64,000 nucleotides of DNA, from positions 34,690,643 through 34,754,642 of the forward strand of contig NC_088714.1 in the NCBI RefSeq assembly GCF_963576615.1, in the 5' to 3' direction. The number at the start of each line of letters is the position of its first letter. The stretch's first letter is position 1. The notes under the pieces were generated by a model. That model worked only from the letters and a program-made list of their open reading frames with translations, ran no database searches and was not told where the DNA came from. The stretch is from Watersipora subatra. Taxonomy: Eukaryota; Bryozoa; Gymnolaemata; Cheilostomatida; Watersiporidae. Below are positions 12,956 to 23,507 of this stretch, piece after piece. A program made the translations under genes and the position numbers.

Positions 12956-12958
12956 AGT

Positions 12959-13140
12959 TCAACGCAACACATGCGGATAGACAACATTTTTGGTTTTTCT
13001 GTCGGGCGTATGAAGAAACAGCTTTCGGCGTGTGCCTACTTTTGAGCAGGCGACGTATAGCTGGTCATGGCTGATGCAGGGTGACAGTAAGTCGATAGCA
13101 GCTGCTCTCTTTCTTTTCACAATAGCGTATCGCAACCCTC
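12959..13140 (-). pseudogene. Helitron PIF1-type helicase, C-terminal end only
   Basis: The minus strand reads ISHDQLYVACSKVGTRRKL and then KTKNVVYPHVLR before a TGA at 12959-12961. QLYVACS-(R/K)-VG is the last conserved helicase motif of Helitron RepHel proteins, and KTKNVVY is their usual C-terminus. About 55 residues remain, with no Walker A or B motif and no Rep domain. Immediately 3' of the stop is the polypyrimidine tract and then the Helitron terminus, the normal order for the end of a Helitron. Confidence 0.8.
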
Positions 13141-14029
13141 GGAGTACTCGTGAAAGTTCTGTAATAGTAAGTTACAGTAGGCCTACTCGTAGCTGGAAAA
13201 GATTAGTAACTCGGCTGCTGAAGGAAATGAACATGGCCCACTATTACGAACAGCGGCAAATCCAACGTTAGTGGAGATGTGGAGATGTGGCAATTCATAG
13301 ACAATACAACATCGTATAAGAAACACTTACCTTTTTGATGTGGAAATTTAGTAGATGAGAAATGCGTTTTTCCAGTGGCTCCAAGAAACAAACGTTTACG
13401 TGACCTTCTCGGTACACGTTGGCAGTCAATATTAATTGCATGTAAATAACTACTCGTTAATTTATTTTATTTAATGAATAGTACATTTGTATAGCTGTAT
13501 AGACACCTTTGTATAGGCCGCAGAACTCAGGAAAAGTGCTTTTTAACACGGCAGAAAATTTGCCGTTTAAAAAGCGTGCTAACCGGGGATTTCGGTTAAT
13601 GCGCCCGAGCGGTGAAAGAAAAACAACAGAATCGCCACACCTTTATATAAGCCGTTTGGCTCAAATCGTCAGAGAAAAGTAGCGGCTAATAGTCCATATT
13701 ACGAAATTACGATATTACGAAATTACGATAATTAGTACTCATATTAATTCGGTTGGCTTCGTTCGACCGAATGGAAAAAGAAAGACCGCTCTATAATTTA
13801 TTTACCGTTACTACACATATTAATTCAGTTCGCTTCGTACGACCGAAATTCGTACGACGATAAAAGAAAAGACCGCGTGTACTAACCGGAGAGGCGTGTA
13901 CTAACCGGAGAATCCCGTTAACGCGCCCTAGATACCTAGTAGCGGGTAATGGTCCGAAAAGTACGGTACTCTATACCGCGGACACTCAATCACACACACA
14001 CACACAACGATTGCCGTTTATATAGTAGA

Positions 14030-14476
14030 TGGCAGTAATGAATAGTCGACCTCTTGGTGTCGTCACAGAAGAACAGACACCACTCACACCAAACATACTT
14101 CTTACGATGAAATCACAACTTACCTTGCCACCCCCTGGTGTGTTTGAGAAGGCAGACATTTATTCTAAAAAAACGTTGGAGAGTTGTCCAGCAGCTAGCT
14201 AATGAGTTCTGGCGAAGGTGGCGCAATGAATATATTCATACTTTGCAAACCAGGCAAAAATGGACCCACAAGCAAGACGAAGTGTTGGTTGGTGACGTGG
14301 TTCACGTACTCAAAGATGAGGGACTCCGAGGTGACTGGTCACTCGCGCGGGTCGTAGATATAGAACGATCCCATGATGGTGAGGTAAGAGCTGTAAAACT
14401 ATTGATTGGGCCGAAAAGCTATCCTAATACTAAACCACAGCATCTGGTAAGACCAGTTAGCAAATTGTTGTATTAG
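14030..14476 (+). pseudogene. BEL/Pao integrase C-terminal part
   Basis: This continues pol after the Helitron. The first part reads NSRPLGVVTEEQTPLTPN and PPPGVFEKADIYSKK. A run of seven A residues near 14164-14170 then shifts the frame to RWRVVQQLANEFWRRW and on to a stop at 14474-14476. The W-rich and LVGDVVHV stretches match the C-terminal domain found after integrase in BEL elements (DUF5641 type). The stop lies 44 bp before the 3' LTR, as expected for the end of pol. Confidence 0.88.
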
Positions 14477-14511
14477 TCAAAGCTACCAATAAAATTTCAT
14501 CCTAAAATTTT

Positions 14512-14520
14512 AGGTGGGAG
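14512..14520 (+). other. Polypurine tract of the BEL/Pao element
   Basis: The purine run aggtgggag directly abuts the first base of the 3' LTR, the position of the plus-strand primer in LTR retrotransposons. Confidence 0.75.
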
Positions 14521-15331
14521 TGTTAGATTCAGCAATTTATTTTGCTATACACGTAGTAATGTGTACATCTTTACTCACTGTCCAAGTCTATCAGCTGTCC
14601 TCAAGAGACAGCAAACAAGTCAATTTTAACCACAGGGTTGTGATTTCACCAAGCCTTGTCCTCATTTTATGTGTTTTTCAATACTATTTCAACATTTGTG
14701 TATTTGGTTTATAATCGGAAGTATGATTCATTAGCAATTGGCAGCAACACTTCTATTTTTTGGACCACCTGAGGCATTTATCTTGTGCACCTCAAGCTGG
14801 TAACTTGTGTTTTACACTTATCATATTCGTCAATATTCCTAAAGTAAACTAAAGTCATCAGAAAGCACGATCAAGAATACTTATCATGTCATATCACAAC
14901 CAGGACAATTCTTATTGCATTTCCTGAGAGGATGTAACAAGGTAATACTTTTTACTTTAATATCATTATTATACAGAGTGCCTTTTTCATTTGTGATTAT
15001 TCATATAGTTAATGCTTTGTTTTCAGCTGCCTTTTTCAAGTATATGCGCATTTCTGCTTTATATCTGTTATATACTCATTCATATCAAATCATAATTTGT
15101 TAGCAATGTTTTATCTGCTGCATATTATTGCGAGTTTTTATACATCTTTTATACTACTTTCACTTGCTATCAAACTTGCTATTGCCTCTTTTATTATTTA
15201 CTCTTCATTTAATTTCAATTTAGTCTCACGATATATCGGTATATGCATATATATCAAATAAACATACTATTCACATACAACTAACAACCGATAATCTGTT
15301 GGATCTCAGATCTATTGGGAAGTGCAATACA
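14521..15331 (+). repeat. 3' LTR of the BEL/Pao element
   Basis: This 811-bp LTR has TG...CA ends, is preceded by the purine tract and is followed by the target duplication TGCAC at 15332-15336. Confidence 0.93.
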
Positions 15332-15336
15332 TGCAC

Positions 15337-15704
15337 AGAGATGAGTTAATGTTCAAATAATCCACAAATGTCCATATATAGTTTTGTCGCTTGTAGACAG
15401 TATCTGGTCCTCTGTGCTCTTTGTTCTTCTGTCTCATTAGCATATCTTTCTTCATTACTTATTCTTACCCATCCTGTTCTAAGCCAGTGTGACACTGGCT
15501 TACATATCCTTATATACAGTGTTTCATTGGCTTTCCATGAAAGCTGGCTTGCATAATACTATGCTAATCCCAGGATAGCTTGATGCATGTGGCTATTAGA
15601 AAAGCAGAGTTTAGCAAATCCATAGCAGTAACTAGTTCGTAAGTTGGGGAGCGTCTGCACTTTGATCTTATAAATTCAAGTGATTATTCTTATAATTAAA
15701 TATT
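15337..15704. other. Intergenic stretch with a repeat end
   Basis: No gene was recognised. In reverse complement, 15625-15656 resembles the start of the stretch at 4483, probably the end of a repeat copy that lies beside the dispersed repeat at both places. Confidence 0.4.
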
Positions 15705-17230
15705 TTTGCAAGATATTAAAAACGGCTTGGCAGTACCGCGATATTGGGCACAACCGTAATATCATCAACCAAATTTTTAGGAAAATAATAACAGTAACAT
15801 ATTGCCCAACATCGTTCACTATATATTTCGATCTTGTAAATTCAAATGATTATTCTTATAATTAAATCTTATAATAATCTTATAAAATCGAATAATTATT
15901 CTTACAACTAAATATTGTAATAATCTTATAAGAATCGTTAGAAAAATATTATTGTCATTTCCTTTACTTTCACTGCTTTGGACATCAGTTGGAATACCAA
16001 AGTACTCATTATAAGTGTCTAAAATGTCAGTTACCTACTTTAAAATCGGCAAAAAAAGAAACGATTACTTTTCAGTACTTCTACGTTAATTACAGAAACC
16101 TTCGGCAATTGGACAATGCCATAGACTGGTGAAATGAGCACGTTTTCTCGTAAAATGAGCTCGGCTTTATGGTTCTGCTATCTGTCACACTGCTTTATGG
16201 GCGTTTTGTTAGCCTGTCTTGACAAACTGTTGTTTTTGCGAGTTGTCCCCCGTCGAGCGGGCGAGCAACACAACAGCTTGTCACAAGACGTACTGCACCT
16301 GATGCATCAGCTGCACTTATAGGGAGTTGTTCTCTTCCGTCTATGCGACTTGGTTGCGATGTTATGTCGGTCGCTCCATTGGTAATCAACTGATTTCGCG
16401 CAAAAATTTATGTAGAAAAAAATAAGATTACAACGTTTAACCAAAGACTTGGTTGTTTACAACTTTGTTGTAAACTTTAGTAAAACTTAACAATAAAGTA
16501 AATTGAAAATAAAATCCATAAGAACAAATAAAACTGACTGATACAAAAATGGAAATTAAACTGATGGAGCGCACAAATAACGACATGTTTAGTCGCTGTT
16601 GTTGCCTAAGTTCTCAAGTTCTACTAAAGTTCACCGCAGAGACTGGTCTTTGGTTAAACGTTGTAATCTTATATTTTCTACATAAACTTTTGCACGAAAT
16701 CCGTTATGATTACCAATGGAGCAACCGACATAACATCGCAACCAAGCCGCATGGATGGAAGAGAACAACTCTCTATAAGTGCAACTGATGCATCAGGTGC
16801 AGTACATATTGTGACAAGCTGTTGTGTTGCTCGCCCGCACGACGGAGGACAACTCCGCAAAAACAACAGTTTGTCAAGACAGGCTAGCGTTTTGTAGGCC
16901 GGTCTTAATTTTGATTAAAAAAGGCTTGTCAGGTTTTAATGGCGATTTTAGGCCAAATTAATCTGTCTAGTTATGTATTATCCGATCAGATGGGTAAGTT
17001 TTAGGATATTGTCTACATTTTTCAAAGACTTGGTAACATATTTGAATAGGTTTATATGTGTTTTATACTTAAATGACTCCACACAAAAATGGTTAAATTT
17101 CTTGATGAGCTCTCGGTACAAGGGTTTGGGTATGGCGTTGATGAATAGTTTTCGGGAGTTGTGTGCGCATATGCATTTATCATAAATCTCCCAAACACTC
17201 GCTTCGCTCGTGTTTGGTCATGGGATTATG
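15705..17230 (+). repeat. Dispersed repeat, interrupted by a foldback element
   Basis: The stretch matches the reverse complement of about 53440-54345 along its length, apart from the insertion at 16210-16886. Its first 130 bp also match 4362-4480. In the 54-kb copy, read on the plus strand, 53904-54224 is an open frame of 106 codons. The equivalent here is broken. No protein family was recognised. Flanking A/T-rich tandem-like motifs (ttataatta) occur near 15830-15940. Confidence 0.65.
16210..16886. mobile_element. Foldback element with 9-bp target duplication
   Basis: This 677-bp insertion begins TAGCCTGTCTTGACAAAC and ends with its reverse complement. The inverted arms are about 240 bp around a central region of about 200 bp. 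It is flanked by GCGTTTTGT at 16201-16209 and 16887-16895. The related copy near 53830 lacks the insertion, so the boundaries are supported by an empty site. A 9-bp duplication with long inverted repeats suggests a Mutator-like non-autonomous element; that is inference. Both arms keep a related open frame (MITNGATDITSQPSR at 16706 plus and near 16389 minus). Confidence 0.8.
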
Positions 17231-17398
17231 GGCACTACAAACATTTTTTTGAAATATTTGTTTAGAAATAACACGATGGTTTGTAGTTCCTAAATATTAC
17301 AATAATATAAATTTAAAATTTAATTAATAAAAAACCTTCGTTCTAAAGAAAAAAAAAGTTCACTCACTAGCTTATAAATGCATTTAATCACAGACAAC

Positions 17399-17990
17399 AT
17401 ACAGTCACACTCACACACTCAGTAGTGACCACAGGTGTCCTACAGGTGGGATATAGGCGAAGGCGAGGCGCAGCCGAGTTAACAGGTATTGTGTAGCCAA
17501 ATACCTGTTAGCAGGTATTTGGCTACACTTGGCTACACTTGTGGCCAAATACCTGTTAGCAGGTATTTGGCCACAAACACGCACACACAAAGCAACAAAG
17601 GTCAACGTAGTTATGAGCAAAAATGAAGTTTGCAACTAAATATCTTACCAAGCCGATGACCAGCACACACAAAAACTAAACCAATCAACACGACTACCCA
17701 TCATGTCAAATTATTCCAAGTTTCAAGTCATGTCTTGTAAAACTCACCTTATGGTTTCTCAAAACTAGTCCCTAAGTCCCTATTAATTTGAGGCTGCCTG
17801 ATTGTTGTTTTCAAAATGGTCGCTGCTAGCCTAGCGTCCTGCTTCAACACCTCGGTAACTATCGAGGCATCACTGAGTGCTCCCGAACTTTTCAATTCTC
17901 TCTTAAGTATCCAAGAACCAATCAAAATTGGGTTAACACTATAGTAAAAACCATGTGCTTCTCTACCCATGCGCGCAGGAAATACAATGC
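17399..17990 (-). repeat. Dispersed repeat with a conserved short reading frame
   Basis: It is the reverse complement of a repeat also present at 34680-35034; about 60 bp of the same family lie near 30640-30700. On the minus strand, 17749-17994 contains a frame with VLKQDARLAATILK and a stop after TSFEKP. The 34.7-kb copy reads LLKQDAKLAATILK and stops after TSFEKL at the same place. No protein family was recognised. The copy here carries a block of hairpins (17491-17576) that the other copy lacks. Confidence 0.6.
17491..17576. repeat. Two adjacent 17-bp perfect hairpins
   Basis: Hairpin 1 (17491-17528) has arms GTGTAGCCAAATACCTG and their exact complement around a TTAG loop. Hairpin 2 (17539-17576) has arms TTGTGGCCAAATACCTG and their exact complement around the same loop. 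The two differ at the base of the stem, and both arms carry the matching change, so pairing is preserved in each. The block is absent from the sister repeat near 34980-35015. Confidence 0.85.
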
Positions 17991-18430
17991 ACACTTGTTA
18001 GCATGGCTGAAGCAGTACCTAAATCTAATTGTGCACCTGATGCTGAAGTAGTGAAATGGTATGATCTTATATTAATCAATGGTTCATATTGTAAATTGGG
18101 TACTGTATATCATGGTGATCTGATTGAAATGGTCGCCTAAAGCTGTCCTCATTTATACATCTGGGACAAAGATGAGTGAGGTGATTGTGATCATTGTTTT
18201 GTATAAATAATAGGAATTATAGCATGGATGAATGGATATTCTATTGTTCACTTTCCTTTTGGTTCATTTTATACAAGTACACAGTGTATATTTTTGGTTC
18301 TATTCATGGATTGTTTTGGGTTTATGCAAAAATAAATCAGGGCAAGGCACATCACCAGCACATCTGGCCTGTAAAGCCAAGGTAGCACGATTCCCTACCA
18401 TTATATTGCATTTCACATAGGTGTCCTTAT
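17991..18430 (+). other. Stretch without a recognised gene
   Basis: A 45-codon frame from ATG 18002 (MAEAVPKSNCAPDAEVVKWY at its start) ends at 18139. I do not recognise it, and it adjoins the repeat at 17399-17990. The rest shows nothing beyond short frames. Confidence 0.3.
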
Positions 18431-21400
18431 TTGGGTCCAAATCAGATGATATTGCCAATTTGGACCCACTTAAGGACACATGTGGTATTTCAGATTTACC
18501 CCCCACCTTCCACAACTCTTTGTTATTGGTTTGTGTCCCATTTGTTTAGGTTTCTTTACAACGTCAGACTCCACTCTGGGCAGACTTTGGTATATCGTAA
18601 GGATATAGGACATCGCCTACCTGGCTTTACACATGAGTTGAGTAAGCAGTTTGCAAATGCCACATTAAAGATGATTCCCAAATTCTCCGACAAAATTCAA
18701 AAGAAAACATTAAACAGTGAATACAAATATAATGTTTCAATACTGGAAGTAACCCCCGCTCTTGAAATCAATGAAGAGTTTTTCAGTACAATAACAATCA
18801 CAGCTGAAGTTAAAAGGGTCAAACTTGATGAAAATGGAACATGGAAGCTTTCGCTATCTTCAAGTGAGACTGGTTTTAAAATTCTGATTATTAACACAGA
18901 AAATAGAACTGTTTCTCTGATAGTAAAAGAAAAAACATGCCACATTCTGCCTTTCAACCTTGACAATAGTTTCACAGATCCAGAACACCTTCAGCTGATG
19001 ATTAATGCAGTGTGTAACCTTAGAGAACGCAACAGGCAATGCTGTTCTGTATGTGAACTCGTATCTTTTGACCCAACGTGCTCCAAATTTAGTCCATTAT
19101 GAGGCACAACCAAGATTTCAGGGGAGGAAGGAACACTACACCGATGCTCAGCCAGCTGTTAGATCAGCTTGATGCTACATGAATATCTCTTGAGTTTGGG
19201 GCGTATGTCAGGCAACAGTTGAAGCGAGGAGGTCTGCCACCCAATGCATCATATGATGACGAGTAAGTATTCACCCATACATATTTCTTGACGTTCAAAA
19301 CCAATATCACAACCCAATCCAATATCTTGTTGAGTCTGTGAAGTTGCCTTCTCTAGACCTAACATGTTGCTAACAGCCACTGTAGGTGTAAACAAAAATG
19401 AACATTATTAACATAATATGACTGCATAGTTCTTTTGATTTAGGACAATGAGCACTATGCTAAGACTGTTTATAAAGAGACCAGATGCCTATAAGAACCT
19501 CAGAGAGAGCAAGATAATTGGTGTTGTGCCCGCTGAGAGTACACTAATCCAACATAAGAACCAGATAAAGCAAATTCCAGGCATAAATATTGATTTATTA
19601 GCTTGGCTGCGTGGAGAGGCCAACAAAAGAGGGTTGGCAGGTGTAGGAGGCGGACTAGCTGTTGACGAGATGTCAATACAGGTAAATTTTGTTTCATGGA
19701 TGGACACTGAGATGCAATGAGACTTTTGGGACAGTTTTCTTAGTTTATTAACTCCTTCATAAGATGGGCAAAATTTTATAACACTGACTTCCTGGGCTTA
19801 TCATATCAGTGGTTTGTTTTGTAGAAGAAGTTAGAAGTGGCTTATGACGGCAGTGGTAGAGGCTTACATGAGTTCATTGGCTTTGAGGAGCTGGATCCAG
19901 TAATAACAGATCTGAGAGATGAGAAGGATAGTGTGCTGGCCAAACATGTCCTTCAGTTCTACTTCAACGGATACAGTGGTTTCAAGTTACTGGTCTGCCA
20001 TTATCCTGTAAAAGCCTATACAGCGAAGGAACTAAACCATCTTATCCAAGATGTTGTCTACCATCAACATGTCTATAACTTCAATGTAAGTAATTAATAG
20101 ATAAAACATGACTCGTCTTTTGGTGGAGTTGTCTGTCCAAAATTTAGTGAGTCAACCAACAAAGCCCAAAGGACATCTACCTGATAACTCTATAAAATGA
20201 TAGTAAGATGGTTCAGGCACTGATCTAAGTAATCAAACCATAATATTATTGTTAGCATTGAAATAATCATATTTTGCATTACAAAGTTTTTTGATTTGAA
20301 GCTACTGTATAACATAGTACATATACATTATCCATAGCCAAGACACTTGGCACCCAAAAGCCAAGTGTCTTGGCTACATTATCCATCAAGAATTGAGAGG
20401 ATCATCGATATAATAATCAATGGAGGGAATGAATTTGAACGTCCGCCCTACTCAAAATAGAAATTAGACACCAGTAAGCCTGCGCCGTCATTTCCTTCTA
20501 GTAATGAATTTTTTACAAAACAGGTTGAGTATGTTAATCTTGATAGAGCCGCTGTTAACAGAAAAGTTATAAAAATCAACACTACACACCCAATCAGATC
20601 GTACGCATATACTAGCCGCAACATGAATGATAGGAAAGCTACAATCTCATGGATGATGGATCCTTAAGTAAAGACTGGAAATCAAACATTTTTGTTGTTT
20701 AAAATAAGTTGTTTATACAATATTTTAGTAAGATATTCCATGTCACTACATGATATGTTTTTCTTTAAGCATTGTGTAAAAAAGCTGCGAAACTCTTTAT
20801 ATGGATGCAGGCTGGTGGGGACCAAGAGCAAGATTAAGAGCAGTAATGGTAAGTTAGCGTCATCTGTGACAACATGTTCAATAGTACAATTATCTATTTT
20901 AATCAATGATGTTGCTTATTTCCCGGTTTAGGATATTTGGTGTGGGACCACTTTCTTGATCTGTAGAGATGGTCTAGTGAAACTGAAGTCAGTATCGCCA
21001 GAAGATTAACTGATGATCATCTCTTCCTCACGACTAGCCTAAAAATTAAGAATGACTCGGCTGAGGCTATGCTAGATAGGGATATGCTGAACAGTTTCAA
21101 GGTTGGTTTCACATTGCACAACAATCAACATGATTGGTAGCTATTTTTCCAAGTGGGTAGGCTTGATTACCATCATAACAAAATTAACGTCAAGAACAAT
21201 CCATATATCTCATCATTTTATATTACTGATTGACCAATCATCTATATTGCTGCTAAGACAAGCTCAATCCAGAGGTCCTTATTAAATATAATGCAGGTGG
21301 CCTAAGACAGGCAGAGGCAGCTCAATGGGATTGTCATATCTCCTTGATATCACACCTTTGTTCATGGTATATTTTGTTTTAGATGTATAGAAGGACCCTT

Positions 21401-21850
21401 AGCGAATCCACTAAAGTTGATGGCCTGATTGAACTGCTTGAAGTTACATGTGATTTGGTTGAAGTTTTCAACGATCAGAAACCAGTGAGCTCCCTCGTTG
21501 ATCCGAGGATGAAGACGATACTAAGGGCACTAGATTACTTTAAGCCGTTTCTGGATGCTAAGAGGTATGAAAGCTTCACCGCAGAATCCACGTGGGACAT
21601 GGTAAATTGTCTAACCACTATAGTGGAACTTACCAGACGAGTAACATCTAAGAAGGGCACACTTATAATTGGACTCATCAACTCGGATGTTATGGAGAAT
21701 CACTTCTGTAATGTGCGTACACTTTGTAATGGTGCCAATAAAAACCCAACATGTAAGACCTATTGCTATATACAGAACAGTGTTCTTTTGACACAACCCG
21801 TGTCTTTATTTAAAAAGCGAAATGCACATGTCAAGTTTCTGACATTTTGA
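18431..21850 (+). pseudogene. P-element-like transposase, subfamily B, with introns
   Basis: A series of exons resembles P-element/THAP9-type transposases. 18560-19102 is open, then 19103-19262 reaches a GTAAGT donor but has an in-frame TGA. 19444-19681 ends GGLAVDEMSIQ with GTAAAT after it. 19825-20085 (phase 0) has the core AKHVLQFYFNGYSGFKLLV. 20524-20667 and about 20760-20850 carry KHCVKKLRNSLYG, and about 20935-21101 reads LTDDHLFLTTSLKIKNDSAE after a TAG. 21383-21781 contains SDVMENHFCNVR and CNGANKNPT, the last acidic region. The order matches a P-type transposase, but the sequence differs clearly from copies A and D. Two stops make it a likely pseudogene. No THAP exon was found upstream. 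Confidence 0.65.
20335..20376. mobile_element. 42-bp perfect hairpin flanked by a 9-bp direct repeat
   Basis: The arms TAGCCAAGACACTTGGC (20335-20351) and their exact reverse complement (20360-20376) enclose an 8-nt loop. The hairpin is bracketed by CATTATCCA at 20326-20334 and 20377-20385, which looks like a target duplication. It lies in an intron-like gap of the P-like transposase B. Confidence 0.8.
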
Positions 21851-22464
21851 TAATTTTACATATTCACCTTACAACACTGTCATAGTGACTTTATTATAAG
21901 TTGGTGTTTTGGTAAACCATCAACTTACCTACATGTAGATACAAATATTCATATCACATTTCACAAAATGAGCACTCCCACTCAGAATCGCCTATCCTTC
22001 GAAGCTCTGATGATTCCATCCCAGTGCATATTCTGTGGTACCTCATCACAACTGTAACATACATGTTAATAAATAATAATAATAATAATGTAATAGTTAT
22101 AAACTAAAATAAACAATGAAATGTATGCAAACAAATCCGAATTTTTTTTCATTTTGTTTGATAACAATTATTTCAAGGATTAGATTGTGGATACCATTCA
22201 AATAGACATTGTTGACATAATTAGCAACAGCCAGGAGGCCATTTTCCAAGATGAAAACAGATGATATATTAACAAGTTGGGACCAAAGCCCATATACTTG
22301 TTGTTTCGCAGGATGTTTCTGTTGTAAACGCCTGTTAGTTGTTACTGCTTCGCATGTTCTGTAGTACTTCATTGTTTAAGCACTTGTCATCACATTTTAC
22401 AAATGTTGGCTATTATGTGTCAACTGCTGAACATATGGTTAGCTTTGAAATACGTATGTTTGTC
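21851..22464. other. Stretch without a recognised gene
   Basis: The sequence is AT-rich with a short taa run near 22068-22090. No gene or repeat was recognised. Confidence 0.4.
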
Positions 22465-22653
22465 TCACCAATTGCATTGAATCCAATCAACATCATCACC
22501 ATCGCTATCAACAACTGTTCCTGCACAAAGTATGCATGTATCATTCTCCACTGACTCGACAGCAGCAGGCTGGTCAGTTAAATCAACAGGAACAGCAGTC
22601 CTGCGCTCGACCTGCATTCGGTGGGCGATTTCCTTCTTCGGCTTTCTATTCAT
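22465..22653 (-). pseudogene. Cysteine-rich fragment, possibly PHD-like
   Basis: The frame reads NRKPKKEIAHRMQVERRTAV, later DTCILC and DDVDWIQC. A C-x2-C followed about 19 residues later by W-I-Q-C resembles the start of PHD-type fingers found at the C-terminus of some pogo-like transposases. The rest of the finger is missing. The assignment is weak and the flanking sequence gives no support. Confidence 0.25.
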
Positions 22654-23023
22654 TATCTTCCTAGCCTACCAAGTCCTTGTTCTTATCATCCTTAGCAATA
22701 CCATGGCATACAACTCTACAACAATGATAACTGTGATGCCTGGATGGTCTGTACACAGCCTTCATTGGGTCAGGAGGTAAGTGGGGAAGTTGATGTTGCT
22801 GATTGACTGCTTTTTTTCACCATGGCCAATTAATAGCATCTCCAACACAAAACATAGCATGGGCGTGGCTTTTTGAGATGCACAGTGGGAATCATCCCCT
22901 CCCTCACTCTAGGGGAGCCATGTCAGGCTACACAATCAGATTTTTTTTTAAATTACAGTATATTGACTGACCGCCCCAACCATACACCCACCTTTTGTTG
23001 CCTATGCACCACTAGAAACTTCT

Positions 23024-23305
23024 TCAAACAAACACTGCCATTGATGAGCCAAACACTGCCTGGCTATTCTCTGCAGCACTGTTAGCATTAGATGGTGTTC
23101 TCCTGGTTAATCTTCTCTCTTCAGAGAACCATGGGGTGAGAAAACACCAAAAACTGAGGAAAAACTGGAATGCATCATCGCTGATGTATGTCAGGGAAGA
23201 GCCCCCATAGTCTCTGGTCAGACAGTCTTGAAACGAGGCTTGGTCATTAATATCTACCAGCAACCGATGTTTGTTAACCTTTATTGTTCTTAGTGCTAGT
23301 AACAT
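23024..23305 (-). CDS. Unrecognised 93-codon reading frame
   Basis: Contains DQASFQDCLTRDYGGSSL followed by TYISDDAFQFFLSFW, a composition that looks like real protein, and then a serine/asparagine-rich tail. I do not recognise a family. No clear splice sites were found. It may be an exon of a transposon gene, given the neighbourhood. Confidence 0.3.
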   Translation of the reverse strand: MLLALRTIKVNKHRLLVDINDQASFQDCLTRDYGGSSLTYISDDAFQFFLSFWCFLTPWFSEERRLTRRTPSNANSAAENSQAVFGSSMAVFV

Positions 23306-23507
23306 CTCTTTACACTGCTTGGCCTGTTCAATCTTACTGTATTAAAGTTTCATTTGGAGTGCTTCTAGAGCTTTTGAAACAAGTCTTATCGCTGGCCCAG
23401 CTATATATCTAAAAATAGAAATGCTAGCATGATGTATCCTGGATTATCTTCCAAAAATTCACCAAAAGTGCGGCTCATAGCTCAAGTCTCAATTTGTAAA
23501 TGGCTGG

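Larger units (their letters stand above)
12465..14029 (-). mobile_element. Helitron, truncated, inserted in BEL integrase
   Basis: Read on the minus strand it starts at 14029 with TCTACTATATAAACGG, the classic Helitron 5' terminus, and ends at 12465 with CTAG preceded by gggtaatgcag. It sits between A12464 and T14030, the A-T insertion site of Helitrons, with no target duplication. Removing it joins codons into E-V-M-A-V-M-N-S-R-P-L, the expected BEL integrase stretch, so both boundaries are exact. The 3' hairpin is decayed compared with the terminus at 34039-34066. Inside are a 400-bp CT tract, the C-terminal end of the helicase, a CA run, and two related blocks near 13577-13609 and 13878-13930 containing ctaaccgg. 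At 1565 bp it lacks Rep and most of the helicase, so it is non-autonomous. Confidence 0.9.
5456..15331 (+). mobile_element. BEL/Pao LTR retrotransposon, full length but inactivated
   Basis: Two LTRs (5456-6272 and 14521-15331) begin with TGTTAG and end with CA. They are flanked by an identical 5-bp duplication TGCAC (5451-5455 and 15332-15336), as expected for BEL/Pao integration. The order is gag with zinc knuckles, aspartic protease, reverse transcriptase, RNase H, integrase and a C-terminal integrase-associated domain; BEL has integrase after RNase H in one pol. There are two in-frame stops in gag, two frameshifts in pol and a Helitron inside integrase. A purine tract (14512-14520) abuts the 3' LTR. 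The LTRs differ at roughly 20 positions, so the insertion is not recent. I could not name the tRNA primer site. Confidence 0.93.

Noticed and set aside
12514..12987. S/L/P-rich and R/E/G-rich reading frames of about 140-157 codons
   Set aside because: Compositional artefacts of the polypyrimidine tract.
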